38,391 bases of DNA. Origin: Candidatus Sumerlaeia bacterium (GTDB taxonomy: Bacteria; Sumerlaeota; Sumerlaeia; JABWBI01). The translations under genes and the position numbers were made by a program. Where the stretch lies: assembly GCA_013360565.1 (NCBI GenBank), contig JABWBI010000006.1:1-38391 (forward strand), given 5' to 3'. Below are positions 7,388-16,081 of the stretch, piece after piece; the first letter of the stretch is position 1; every line of letters begins with the position of its first letter. The notes beneath the pieces are model-generated. The model worked only from the letters and a program-made list of their open reading frames with translations, had not been told where the DNA came from and did not search any database.

Positions 7388-8614
7388 ATGGCCTGGGGGA
7401 TGATTCTCTGGACCCTGGCGCTTCTGTCACTCGGCCTCTGGCTTTTCTATCTGGTCAATGCGCTGGACTGCCTGCGGCTCTTCCCCCGGCTCACCAGCAT
7501 CCCGGCGGATGAAGCACGGCTTCCGTCCGTGACCGTTCTCGTCCCTGCCCGAAATGAAGAGCGGGCACTGGCGAGATGCCTGGAGTCGCTGCTGGCCCAG
7601 GAGCTCGACGAGCTGGAGATCATCGTGCTGAATGACCGCTCGACAGATCAGACAGGGCGCATCGCGGAAAAATGGGCTGGCCGGAGCGGCGGACGTCTGA
7701 GAGTGATTCACCTGTCCGCGCTCCCGGAGGGATGGCTGGGGAAGTGCCATGCGCTTCACCGCGGTGCTGCAGAGGCCCGTGGGGAGATCTTGCTGTTCAC
7801 GGACGGAGACGTGATTTTTGAGCCGGGGGCGATCCGCCAGGCGGTGGCGCTGATGGTGCGCGACAGGCTCGATCATCTCGTCGTGCTGCCCTCGCTCATC
7901 ACACACACCTTTGCCGAGCAGGTGGCGCTGACGTCGTACGCACTCAATCTGACGGCGGGGATCCCCGCGCGGCTCTATGCGAGGCACGGTTCGTGGGTCT
8001 ACCTGGGCATCGGAGCGTTCAACATGGTGAAGCGCCGGGCCTACGATGCTGCTGGGGGCCACGAGCGGCTGCGACTCCACGTCGTCGACGACATGGCCCT
8101 GGGACAGCTCATGAAGTGGAGCGGGTTCCGGTGTCTTGCGGCCCGGGGGCAAGGGCTGGTGCGTGTCCGCTGGCAGGACTCGCTCTGGGGGATCGTGAAG
8201 GGACTGGAGAAGAACGCCTTCGCGGCCACGGGCTATTCGCTTCCCGTGGCCACGCTCGCCGTGAGCGCGCTCACCGTGATGAACTTCTGGCCCTGGGTGG
8301 GGCTGTTCGTGGGGCCGGGGGCGGCGCGCATGATCTGTGGGGTCACCGCTCTGGGACTTCAGCCGCTGCTGGGTGTGGGAACGGCCATCACCATGCGGCA
8401 TCATCCGCTGAGCGGCCTGCTGCTGCCGCTCGGTTCGCTGGCGACCTCAGCCGCCTTCGCTCACTCGACGGTGAAGACGCTCCGCCTCGGCGGCATCCGA
8501 TGGCGCGAGACGTTTCACTCGACGCGCGAGCTGAAGGCGTGGCTCGCGGACTATCGCCGGGAGATGCGAGAGCGCCGGCGGCGGATCAGGTCAGCTCGGC
8601 CGCGTCCGGATTGA
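7388..8614 (+). CDS. Membrane-anchored family 2 glycosyltransferase
   Basis: Inverting GT-A glycosyltransferase. ATG 7388 is chosen because the product then starts at an N-terminal membrane segment (ILWTLALLSLGLWLFYLV); ATG 7400 is also possible, and the frame open to 7208 would enter the divergent promoter region. The catalytic domain has VTVLVPARNE, IIVLNDRSTDQTG, PEGWLGKCHAL and the metal-binding TDGDV, with VVDDMALG later. Two or three C-terminal hydrophobic segments follow. The PEGWLGKCHAL block and topology resemble carotenoid- and hopanoid-linked transferases (CrtQ/HpnB type), suggesting a lipid acceptor at the cytoplasmic membrane; donor and acceptor are not determinable. No pathway partner is adjacent. 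Its 3' end overlaps the convergent ccsA by 29 bp. Confidence 0.85.
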   Translation: MAWGMILWTLALLSLGLWLFYLVNALDCLRLFPRLTSIPADEARLPSVTVLVPARNEERALARCLESLLAQELDELEIIVLNDRSTDQTGRIAEKWAGRSGGRLRVIHLSALPEGWLGKCHALHRGAAEARGEILLFTDGDVIFEPGAIRQAVALMVRDRLDHLVVLPSLITHTFAEQVALTSYALNLTAGIPARLYARHGSWVYLGIGAFNMVKRRAYDAAGGHERLRLHVVDDMALGQLMKWSGFRCLAARGQGLVRVRWQDSLWGIVKGLEKNAFAATGYSLPVATLAVSALTVMNFWPWVGLFVGPGAARMICGVTALGLQPLLGVGTAITMRHHPLSGLLLPLGSLATSAAFAHSTVKTLRLGGIRWRETFHSTRELKAWLADYRREMRERRRRIRSARPRPD

Positions 8615-10298
8615 CGGCTTCGGCCGAGAGAGGTCTGCGCTCGCGGCGAAGTGTGCGCCAGAGGATGACCCCCGCCAGAAGGAGACCGGCAGCCAGCCAG
8701 AGGGGCCAGTGAGTGACGAAGAGACTCTTCACGCCGGTGAGGGCCACGGGATCGTTGCCGGCGTAAGAGTGGAGGCCCGAGAGGACGAAGTTGACGCCGA
8801 GGTACGTGAACAGCACGCAGCCGTAGCCGGCGATGGAGGTCCATGCGGTCGCTCGCCCGCTCCAGCCGTGGACGAGGCGGACGTGCATGTAGGCGGTGTA
8901 GATGAGCCACGTGATGAGCGCCCAGGTCTCTTTGGGGTCCCAGGACCACATGCGGCCCCATGCGGTGTCGGCCCAGATCGCGCCGAGCACGACCCCGATG
9001 CCGAGGATCGGCCAGCCGGCCTGAATGGCGCGGTGGTTGTAGAGGTCGAGCTCCTCGGGCGGCGGCGCCCAGCCCATGAGGCGGGGGGCGTGGGTCTTGA
9101 GGAGATAGAGGACCGCCATTCCGAAGGCGACGGTGAAGGCGGCGTAGGAGATGATCATGCAGGTGACGTGGTAGTCGAGCCAGTAGGAGTTGAGCACGGC
9201 GCGGAGCGGCTCGATGGCATCGTTGCCGTAGATGTCCGAGCTCTTGAGCCAGCGGTAGTAGAGAAAGGCGAGGGCCGCGGAGCACAGACCGACGACGCGC
9301 ATCCGGTAGGTGAGCTCGAGGACGAGCGCCACGCCGATGGCGAAGGCCAGGCCAGTGGTCGTGGCCTCGTAGAGATTCGAGAGCGGCATGCGCTGGAGAA
9401 GATATCCGCGGGCGGCGGCGCCGAGCATGTGGACGGTCCACCCCGCGCCCATGACGCCGATCGCCATCCACCACCAGAGATCACGCTTGGTCACGAGGCT
9501 CACGAAGAAGAGGACGGCGCAGAGCACGTACGCGAGCGAGGCCCAGAAGTACGGGCGAAGCGTGGTGTACGCGTGGTCGATGCTCAGCCGCGTCCCGGAG
9601 GGATAGTTGGGCAGGGCCCTCAGGCCCGCTGCGAGCGGGGCGGCGGCCAACCGCGCAGCCTCGGGATCTCCCGCGGCGACGGCGTCCAGCAGTGCTCCCT
9701 GGTGAGGCAGAAGGGCCGCGCGCTGACCGGGTGGCGCCTCGTCGAGCGTCGTCCAGAGGCCATTTGGGTCGACGGGGTGGGGAACGAGCTTGAAGTCGCG
9801 CGAGAGCATCGAGAGGGCCTGAAGCCTCCCGGCCAGGCGGTCGATCGCCGTGTGCAGGGGCGTGCCCGACGGTGCGGTGGCGTAGGCCGTCGAGGCGGCG
9901 AAGAGCGCAGGCCCCTGGCCGCGGATCTGACCCCGGCCGTCGAAACCCAAGCAGTCACTGAGCCTCAGCGCGCGGTCCTCGACCGCGATGCCCGCCTGCT
10001 CGAGGACGGGAATGAGGTCGTCGCCTTCGATGGGGATGAGACGCCGGCCAGCCAGCAGACCGGGCTGGGCGATGAGCGTGAGAACAAGCGTGATCTCGTC
10101 CTCGCCCTTGATCAGCGCATGGGTGGTCACCTCGCGCAGGGCGTCGCGGGCGAAGGTGACCATCGTGCGGTTGAGGCCGTGGAACTGGACGGCGACGCGG
10201 TCGAAGCCGGTCTCGCTCCAGACGTCTTCGAACGGGCTCTCCGCGGCGGGCGCGGAGAGCGCGGCCAGGGCGATCAGCGTCGAAAGAGTTCGTCTCAT
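8586..10298 (-). CDS. ccsA: Cytochrome c biogenesis protein CcsA (System II)
   Basis: Haem-handling membrane subunit of the ResB-CcsA cytochrome c synthase, which exports haem and attaches it to apocytochromes. The WWD signature is complete at about residues 442-457 (WADTAWGRMWSWDPKE), flanked by conserved membrane-face histidines (H290, H377, H472 and a late THWPLW). Roughly eight hydrophobic segments occupy residues 250-560. The first 240 residues form a periplasmic extension behind a signal-like segment (TLSTLIALAALSAPAAE); it makes the protein 570 aa against about 300 for the minimal family. ATG 10298 overlaps the resB stop as ATGA, so the two subunits are probably made in equal amounts. 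Confidence 0.92.
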   Translation of the reverse strand: MRRTLSTLIALAALSAPAAESPFEDVWSETGFDRVAVQFHGLNRTMVTFARDALREVTTHALIKGEDEITLVLTLIAQPGLLAGRRLIPIEGDDLIPVLEQAGIAVEDRALRLSDCLGFDGRGQIRGQGPALFAASTAYATAPSGTPLHTAIDRLAGRLQALSMLSRDFKLVPHPVDPNGLWTTLDEAPPGQRAALLPHQGALLDAVAAGDPEAARLAAAPLAAGLRALPNYPSGTRLSIDHAYTTLRPYFWASLAYVLCAVLFFVSLVTKRDLWWWMAIGVMGAGWTVHMLGAAARGYLLQRMPLSNLYEATTTGLAFAIGVALVLELTYRMRVVGLCSAALAFLYYRWLKSSDIYGNDAIEPLRAVLNSYWLDYHVTCMIISYAAFTVAFGMAVLYLLKTHAPRLMGWAPPPEELDLYNHRAIQAGWPILGIGVVLGAIWADTAWGRMWSWDPKETWALITWLIYTAYMHVRLVHGWSGRATAWTSIAGYGCVLFTYLGVNFVLSGLHSYAGNDPVALTGVKSLFVTHWPLWLAAGLLLAGVILWRTLRRERRPLSAEAVNPDAAELT

Positions 10299-12211
10299 GG
10301 ATGGGACTCCTCCGGAGGGGCCTCGAGGTCTCGCTTCATCTGGTCGAGCATCGCGGGCAGTGTCGCGCGGCGGCCCCGGGCGCGTCCACCGACAAGCGCG
10401 CGGCTGCCGTCGGGGGCCACCCAGGCCCAGACCTGCCAGTGGCGCGAGGCGAAGGCGATGTAGGGCCCCAGCCCGAAGAGGACGAAGCTGAGGTAGAAGA
10501 AGATCTTGAGGACGTCTGACTCGCGCATGACGCCGAAGACGCTGTAAGCGGCGGGGAGGCGCCCGCTGACGCTCGCGTCGAAGGCCTGCGCGGACGTGTC
10601 TGCGCTGCCCGCGAAGGCATGGGGGTCTGGCGCCGGCAACTCCTCGCCGCCGGTGAGCCGCCGGGTTTCGCCGATTTCCATCATGACGGTTTCGAGGGAC
10701 GCCCCCGATGCGTCGACCAGGGCCAAGCGGACGGCGAACGCCTGCCCCTCGGTCCAGTCGCCGGCGGAAGCCGGCTCATGGCCCAGGAACCGCGCCCTGA
10801 GGGGAAGGTCGGCGAAGTACATGTCGCGGAACTCCGGTGCGAGGAAAGCGGTGTCGGAGCCGATCTCGTTCTCGCCGCGCAGCAGCGTGTAGGTGATGGC
10901 CGGGTTGCGCATCGCAGAGCCGCGGGACACAGGGCCCTGCTCCGTGCGCTGGTAATCGGGGTAGAGATTGTCGACTCGGATGGACCACGGGCCAGCCGTC
11001 ACCTCGGCGGTGGCCTGCGACGTGACACCGGGGACGCGCAGGGTGCCGTGAGCGAGCATCTGGCCAGCACGCAGAATGTGGAAGCTGCGGCCGTCGAGTG
11101 TCTCGAACTCGAGGTCGCTGTTGGGGACGGGCACGCGGACACCGGGCGCGGCGTCGAACTGGGGGAATTCGCGGGCGAGGGTGTTGTCGACGAGACGGAT
11201 GGCGAGCCGGCCGCGCTGACGGAGGTCGGCGAAAGCGGGCCCGTCCATGCGGGCAAACTGCTGGGCTTGATCGGGTTCGAGGGAGGAGTCGAGAATCGCG
11301 TATGAGTTTTGGCTGAACTTCCATCCGCGCCAGCGAAGAGCCTCATTCATGGTGACGTGGTGGAACGAGCTCTTGCCCGAGGCATCGATGAGTTCGACAT
11401 AGGAGCCGAAAAAGCGGGGCACGTTCGTGCCGGGGAAGAAGTCGGCGTCGAAATCGTGCAGCCGGATCGCGAAGGGAAGCGGGGCGGGCTCGAGGAGATC
11501 GGGATTCTCGGCGACGGGCGTGTAGATCCAGTCGCGGGCCATGCCCTCGCCGACCCAGAGTGTGTCCGTGCCGGGCGGCCCCTGGAAATGGGCCATCACC
11601 GAGAGGAACACGCTCCCCGCGAGGAGAAGCGTCATCCCGGCGTGGGTGACGATGAAACCCCAGCGCTGGATGATGCCTCGCTGTGCGAAGAGGGCGTTGC
11701 CATCCTGGACGATCCTCGGACCGATGCGCCTCTCGAATTGCGCGCGCAGCCGCTCGGCGGTGAGCGGGCCGGCGATTTCGCGCACGACGGGGAGGCCGGT
11801 GAAGTGGGCCGGGTCGCGGCGAAGGGCGCGCATGCGGGGGAGGTTCCAGGTGCGCACGTAGTGGGGCCACGAGGCGGCATTGAGGGTGATGGCGAGCAGC
11901 GTCATCACGGCGATGTACCACCAGGCGTGATAGACGAGGCGCTGAGCGGTGGGTGTGCCGTCGGGGGTGCCGACGTAGGACTCGATGAACGTGCCGGCGA
12001 TGGCGCCCAGCGCCAGGACGACGAGCAGGAAGATGCCGAACTTCACGCTGGTCAGGAGACCGGCGAGGACGTTGCCGGTCGAGGCGAGGATGCGAAGCGG
12101 CCACGCGCCGGAACGCGCAGCGCCTCTGTCAGGCTGTGCGGAGGCGGGGAGCGAGTGCGAGGAGACGGCGGGATCCAACAGGATTCTCCGGGGCAAGAGA
12201 GGGATCGGCAC
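10295..12211 (-). CDS. resB: ResB-family cytochrome c synthase subunit (Ccs1)
   Basis: Partner of CcsA in System II cytochrome c maturation, thought to bind apocytochrome and help haem delivery. Membrane segments: KFGIFLLVVLALGAIAGTFIE, WWYIAVMTLLAITLNAASW, GFIVTHAGMTLLLAGSVFLSVM, and a last one near the C-terminus (FFYLSFVLFGLGPYIAF). A large periplasmic domain lies between the third and fourth. The frame is open to 12592, but that would bury the whole acetyltransferase gene, so a start after 12261 is required. GTG 12211 (638 aa) is the best candidate; TTG 12196 and 12178 are alternatives, and none has a strong Shine-Dalgarno. It sits 49 nt after the acetyltransferase and overlaps ccsA by 4 nt. 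Confidence 0.85.
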   Translation of the reverse strand: MPIPLLPRRILLDPAVSSHSLPASAQPDRGAARSGAWPLRILASTGNVLAGLLTSVKFGIFLLVVLALGAIAGTFIESYVGTPDGTPTAQRLVYHAWWYIAVMTLLAITLNAASWPHYVRTWNLPRMRALRRDPAHFTGLPVVREIAGPLTAERLRAQFERRIGPRIVQDGNALFAQRGIIQRWGFIVTHAGMTLLLAGSVFLSVMAHFQGPPGTDTLWVGEGMARDWIYTPVAENPDLLEPAPLPFAIRLHDFDADFFPGTNVPRFFGSYVELIDASGKSSFHHVTMNEALRWRGWKFSQNSYAILDSSLEPDQAQQFARMDGPAFADLRQRGRLAIRLVDNTLAREFPQFDAAPGVRVPVPNSDLEFETLDGRSFHILRAGQMLAHGTLRVPGVTSQATAEVTAGPWSIRVDNLYPDYQRTEQGPVSRGSAMRNPAITYTLLRGENEIGSDTAFLAPEFRDMYFADLPLRARFLGHEPASAGDWTEGQAFAVRLALVDASGASLETVMMEIGETRRLTGGEELPAPDPHAFAGSADTSAQAFDASVSGRLPAAYSVFGVMRESDVLKIFFYLSFVLFGLGPYIAFASRHWQVWAWVAPDGSRALVGGRARGRRATLPAMLDQMKRDLEAPPEESHP

Positions 12212-12260
12212 CTTACCGGTCTGTGAATTCCGGCGCAAGCGAGTTCCGCCCGGAGGAGCG

Positions 12261-12737
12261 TCAGACTCGGCCCAGAGGCCGCGTGAGGAGCAGAGCGTCT
12301 TCCCCATTGGGGTAGTAGCCGGGAAGGAGCCCAATGATCGAGAAACCCTCCGCGCGGTGGAGGGCCAGTGAGGCCTGATTCTTGGCGCCGATTTCGCAGA
12401 GCGTGCGCCTGTGGCCACCCCACCGGCGGAGAAGGTGCAGGGTGATGCGCAGCAGGCGGCGGCCCAGGCCTCGTCGCTGAAACCGGGGATCGACATCGAG
12501 CGTGATGAGATGGCCGGTGCCGAGCTCGCTGATCTGCGCCGCGATGAGGAGGTCGCCACTCCAGAGCCCCAGAGTGAGAGTGGCGGAGTCACTCAGCCAG
12601 CCGGCGAGCATCTCGGGCGAGTACGCGAGGCCGGGGGGATAGCAGCGGCGCTCGAGGCGCCAAAGGGCGGCCAGCCAGCGGCCATCGGGCTCGCCTCCGC
12701 GCGGCCGGTGAATCTCGCCGCGCAGCCTCTCAGTCAC
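12261..12737 (-). CDS. GNAT-family N-acetyltransferase (RimI-like)
   Basis: Acetyl-CoA-dependent acetyltransferase, probably protein N-terminal or small-amine directed. The acetyl-CoA pyrophosphate loop is seen in DVDPRFQRRGLGRRLL; the C-terminal part (EIGAKNQASLALHRAEGF, GYYPNGEDALLLTRPL) follows the RimI pattern of motif B and substrate strand. Length 158 aa is typical. GTG 12737 is preceded by a GAAGAGG-type ribosome site. It lies 24 nt downstream of the ABC ATPase and upstream of resB on the same strand. RimI proper acetylates ribosomal protein S18, but that target cannot be read from sequence. Confidence 0.82.
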   Translation of the reverse strand: MTERLRGEIHRPRGGEPDGRWLAALWRLERRCYPPGLAYSPEMLAGWLSDSATLTLGLWSGDLLIAAQISELGTGHLITLDVDPRFQRRGLGRRLLRITLHLLRRWGGHRRTLCEIGAKNQASLALHRAEGFSIIGLLPGYYPNGEDALLLTRPLGRV

Positions 12738-12761
12738 GCCCGCCTCTTCGCCTCACCGCGG

Positions 12762-13868
12762 TCAGATGATGACCCTCTCGGTCTCGGGGTCGAAGAAGTG
12801 GGCCTTGTTGAGATCCATCACGAGTGTCTTGGACTCGTCGATGCGGGCCTGCACGTGGGGATCGACGCGGGCGATGAAGGGGTTCTTGCCGGTGGTGAGA
12901 TAGAGGTAGATCTCGGCGCCCATGGGTTCGATGACTTCGACCTGGGCGGCGACCTTGGCCATGCCGGGGGCCTCGGTCGCCTGCGTGCCCGGGTCCATGA
13001 TGTCCTCGGGGCGGATGCCGAAGACGACACGGCGGCCCTTGTAGGCCGCGAGGGCGTCCTTGAACTTGGGGGGGAGGGTGAGTGAGACGCTCCCCTCCTG
13101 GAAGACGGGTCCGCCGCCGTTGCCCTCGATCGTGCCGTCCATGAAATTCATCGGGGGCGAGCCGATGAAACCGGCCACGAACTTGTTGGCCGGACTGTCG
13201 TAGAGCGAGATGGGGTCGGCCACCTGCTGGACCACGCCGTCCTTCATCACGACGATGCGGTCGCCCATGGTCATGGCCTCGACCTGATCGTGGGTGACGT
13301 AGATCATCGTGGCCTGGAGGCGGGAGTGGAGCTTGGAGATCTCCGTGCGCATCTGAACGCGGAGCTTGGCATCGAGGTTGGAGAGCGGCTCATCGAAGAG
13401 GAAGACGGCCGGCTGGCGGACGATGGCGCGCCCGACGGCGACGCGCTGGCGCTGGCCGCCGGAGAGGGCCTTGGGTTTGCGGTCGAGCAGATTCTCGATG
13501 CCGAGGATCCGCGCGGCCTCCTGCACGCGGGCCTTGATCTCATGCTTGGGGAACTTGCGGAGTTTGAGGCCAAAGGCCATGTTGTCGTAAACGGTCATGT
13601 GCGGGTAGAGCGCGTAGTTCTGGAAGACCATCGCAATGTCGCGATCCTTCGGGGCGACGTCGTTGACGAGCCGGTCGCCGATGTAGATCTCCCCCTTGGT
13701 GATCTCTTCGAGGCCCGCCACCATGCGGAGTGTCGTCGACTTCCCGCAGCCGGAGGGGCCGACGAGGACGAGGAACTCCTTGTCCTGGATGTCGAGGCTG
13801 ACCTCGTTCACGGCGACGACATCGCCGGGGTAGACCTTCCAGACGCTCTTGAGTTGGACGCGCGCCAT
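12762..13868 (-). CDS. ugpC: Sugar ABC importer ATPase, UgpC/MalK type
   Basis: Cytoplasmic ATPase that powers carbohydrate or glycerol-3-phosphate importers. Walker [10 protein letters not shown] at 37-45, Q-loop in [10 protein letters not shown], signature LSGGQRQR at 135-142, Walker B FLFDEP at 156-161, D-loop SNLDAKLR, and switch His193 in YVTHDQVEA. The C-terminal regulatory TOBE/OB region ([17 protein letters not shown]) marks the MalK/UgpC/MsmK branch. Length 368 aa is standard. No permease or binding protein is adjacent, so it is probably a shared ATPase serving several remote permeases, as MsmK-type proteins do. ATG 13868 has GGAGAG about six bases upstream and a candidate promoter beyond. 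Confidence 0.9.
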   Translation of the reverse strand: MARVQLKSVWKVYPGDVVAVNEVSLDIQDKEFLVLVGPSGCGKSTTLRMVAGLEEITKGEIYIGDRLVNDVAPKDRDIAMVFQNYALYPHMTVYDNMAFGLKLRKFPKHEIKARVQEAARILGIENLLDRKPKALSGGQRQRVAVGRAIVRQPAVFLFDEPLSNLDAKLRVQMRTEISKLHSRLQATMIYVTHDQVEAMTMGDRIVVMKDGVVQQVADPISLYDSPANKFVAGFIGSPPMNFMDGTIEGNGGGPVFQEGSVSLTLPPKFKDALAAYKGRRVVFGIRPEDIMDPGTQATEAPGMAKVAAQVEVIEPMGAEIYLYLTTGKNPFIARVDPHVQARIDESKTLVMDLNKAHFFDPETERVII

Positions 13869-13918
13869 CGTGTGAACTCTCCGTGCCCTGTTGAAGCGGT
13901 CTGATGCAGCGTTTCGGG

Positions 13919-13947
13919 AGTCTGGAGCGGGATCGCGTGGTTGTCAA
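13919..13947 (-). promoter_or_regulatory. Candidate promoter for ugpC
   Basis: Minus-strand TTGACA (13942-13947), a 17-bp spacer and CAGACT (13919-13924). Same perfect -35 and same CAGACT -10 as the FG-GAP promoter. Predicted leader about 45 nt, containing GGAGAG. Confidence 0.45.
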
Positions 13948-14056
13948 GCCGGGGTGGAGGGCATCTCCTCTCGCATTGGTCCGCCGGGGAGAGAGGGGAG
14001 GCGTCGCGGCCGGGCAGAGCGCCGGGTCGCGTGGCCCGCGCAAAGGAGGCAGAGGC

Positions 14057-14959
14057 TCAATCGGGGAGAACGCCGGCGGGGAAGAGAGCGATGAGGCCCT
14101 CGCGGGCGTTGGCGAGCAGTCGAAGATCACCCCCGTCGAGGCGGTGCAGGCACAGGGCGTCCGTGGCGGAGGACAGGCCGCGACCGTTCCGGTTGAGCAG
14201 CGTGAGGGGTGCAGGTGGCGTCCAGGTGAGACCGTCGGAGGAGGTGGAGACGGCAAAACTCGAGGAGGCTGTCTGAAAGGCGCAGGCGATCTGGCCTGGA
14301 GCAAACTCGACGAGAGCGGGCGCTTGGCCGCCCGGGAAGAGAATGCGATTCTCGATTTCCCACGCGAGGCCGTCGGGAGAGGTGGCGAGCATGATGCCCT
14401 CTGCCTCGCCGCGCAGGAGGCGGCCGAAGAAGAGGAGAATGTGCACGCCGTCACTCCGGATGAGGGCCGCGCCCTGTTCGGCCTGGGCCAGTCCTGTCGA
14501 TGGCCCGATCTCAATGACCGTGCGTTCGAAATCGAAGTCGAGGGGATCGTCTGTGCGACTGATGGCGCAGCGCAGGCGCGTGGGGGTGCGGTGTCCCGTG
14601 TTCGACTCGAAGTGCATGCGCCATCGTCCGTCCCGCAGCCGGAGGAGCCAGGGATTGGCGATGTCGAAGTCGTCGCGACCGACAACCCGGCGGCTCTGGA
14701 GGCGCAGCCCGGCCTCCGCGGCCCAGTGAACGCCATCTTCGCTGCGCGCGCTGGCGACTCCCTGGCCAGTGACGGTGTAGAAGAGGCGCCAGCGACCATC
14801 GTCGAGGCGGACGACCTCGGGGCCACGGGCGTCCTGCCCCGCGCGATTGATCACGGCGAAGCCGTGATCCTGAATCCAGGTGCGAGGGAACTCGACGGGG
14901 GCAGGGGACACACGCGGCACCGTCGAAGCGAGCATCAGAGCGAGAGGGAGTCTCCACAT
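14057..14959 (-). CDS. Secreted five-bladed beta-propeller (glycosidase-like) protein
   Basis: ATG 14959 has AGGAAG upstream and opens a signal peptide (WRLPLALMLASTVPRVSPA). The 300-aa product carries repeated D-G-x-x-W-x-x-x-F blade motifs: LDDGRWRLFYT, SEDGVHWAAE, LRDGRWRMHFE, SPDGLAWEIE and SSDGLTWTPP. This is the sequence style of the GH43/GH62/GH32/GH130 propeller superfamily. The catalytic acid and base cannot be assigned with confidence, so enzymatic activity is unproven and a binding role is possible. Its start faces the alcohol dehydrogenase across 98 bp. Probably periplasmic or extracellular. Confidence 0.7.
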   Translation of the reverse strand: MWRLPLALMLASTVPRVSPAPVEFPRTWIQDHGFAVINRAGQDARGPEVVRLDDGRWRLFYTVTGQGVASARSEDGVHWAAEAGLRLQSRRVVGRDDFDIANPWLLRLRDGRWRMHFESNTGHRTPTRLRCAISRTDDPLDFDFERTVIEIGPSTGLAQAEQGAALIRSDGVHILLFFGRLLRGEAEGIMLATSPDGLAWEIENRILFPGGQAPALVEFAPGQIACAFQTASSSFAVSTSSDGLTWTPPAPLTLLNRNGRGLSSATDALCLHRLDGGDLRLLANAREGLIALFPAGVLPD

Positions 14960-15057
14960 GAGCGTCTTCCTGATCACCGGTGGATGGTGCGCTTGACACG
15001 GGTGGCGTGGCAATGGGGAGATACGCGGAACCTGTCTCGCCTGAGGAGTATCATCTC

Positions 15058-16074
15058 ATGACAGCCATCCGCGGATTTGCCGCCAAGGCGGCAGGAGCAC
15101 GCCTGGAGCCTCACGAGTACGACCCGGGCCCCCTGGGGCCGGAGGAGGTCGAAATCCGTGTCACCCACTGCGGCATCTGCCACTCCGACCTCTCGATGAT
15201 CGACAACGAGTGGGGAATCTCCGCCTACCCGCTGGTCGCCGGACACGAGGCCGTCGGGCGCATCACTGCCACGGGGAGCGACGTCACTCACCTGGAAGCC
15301 GGGCAGTGCGTCGGTCTGGGCTGGTACGCCAAGTCTTGCATGATCTGCCCGCAGTGCATGGCGGGCGATCACAATCTCTGCCGCGTGGCGGAGCAGACGA
15401 TCGTGGGGCGGCACGGGGGCTTCGCCGACCGCGTGCGATGTCACGCCGCCTGGGCAGTGCCGCTGCCCGCAGGCCTCGACACGGCCAAGGCCGGACCGCT
15501 CTTCTGCGGCGGCATCACCGTCTTCAACCCCATCGTCCAGTGCGGTGTGCGCCCGACGAATCGGGCCGGTGTCGTTGGGATCGGCGGCCTGGGTCACCTG
15601 GCCCTTCAATTCCTCCGGGCGTGGGGCTGCGAAGTCACGGCGTTCTCATCGAGTGACTCCAAGCGCGACGAGGCGATGGCGATGGGCGCGCACCGGGTGA
15701 TCAACTCGCGTGACCCCGGTCAGGTCAGAACCGTCGCTGGTCAGCTCGACTTCATCCTGGTCACCGTCAACGTGGCGCTCGACTGGGATGCCTATCTTGC
15801 CGCCCTCGCCCCCCGCGGGCGCCTGCACATCGTCGGCGCCGTGCTCGAGCCGATCCCCGTCCACGTCTTCCCGCTCATCATGGGCCAGAAGGCGATCTCC
15901 GCCTCGCCCCTGGGCAGCCCGGCGACCACGGCGCTGATGCTCGACTTCTGCGCGCGGCACGGCATCGCGGCGGTGACCGAGGCATTCCCCCTGACTCGGG
16001 TCAACGATGCCCTCGATCACCTGCGGGCTGGCAGGGCGCGCTACCGCGTCGTGCTGGAGAACGACCTCGGCTGA
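15058..16074 (+). CDS. Zinc-dependent alcohol dehydrogenase (YahK/CAD branch)
   Basis: Medium-chain dehydrogenase that interconverts aldehydes and alcohols with NAD(P)H. Catalytic zinc ligands C38, H63-E64 (AGHEAVG) and C150; structural zinc ligands C94, C97, C100 and C108 (CMICPQCMAGDHNLC). Rossmann motif GIGGLG at 174-179. The second strand ends FSSSDSK rather than in an acidic residue, favouring NADP. Overall pattern matches the YahK/cinnamyl-alcohol-dehydrogenase group of broad aldehyde reductases. ATG 15058 has AGGAG nine bases upstream; the frame open to 14980 adds non-family residues. Its stop abuts the stop of the convergent FMN reductase. Confidence 0.9.
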   Translation: MTAIRGFAAKAAGARLEPHEYDPGPLGPEEVEIRVTHCGICHSDLSMIDNEWGISAYPLVAGHEAVGRITATGSDVTHLEAGQCVGLGWYAKSCMICPQCMAGDHNLCRVAEQTIVGRHGGFADRVRCHAAWAVPLPAGLDTAKAGPLFCGGITVFNPIVQCGVRPTNRAGVVGIGGLGHLALQFLRAWGCEVTAFSSSDSKRDEAMAMGAHRVINSRDPGQVRTVAGQLDFILVTVNVALDWDAYLAALAPRGRLHIVGAVLEPIPVHVFPLIMGQKAISASPLGSPATTALMLDFCARHGIAAVTEAFPLTRVNDALDHLRAGRARYRVVLENDLG

Positions 16075-16081
16075 TCAGCCG
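16068..16081. other. 14-bp perfect palindrome at a convergent stop junction
   Basis: CGGCTGATCAGCCG, centred on TGATCA, where the TGA stops of the two converging genes sit back to back (16072-16074 plus, 16075-16077 minus). It could form a short stem in either transcript but has no T-tract. The inner 12 bp recur at 20641-20652. Confidence 0.7.

Noticed and set aside
10295-12592. ResB starting at 12592
   Set aside because: That start would overlap the entire acetyltransferase gene, and the extra 127 residues are Ser/Ala/Arg-rich shadow sequence with no family match.
14993-15025. Promoter for the alcohol dehydrogenase gene
   Set aside because: TTGACA at 14993-14998 is perfect, but no acceptable -10 occurs 16-18 bp later; GATACG is 21 bp away.
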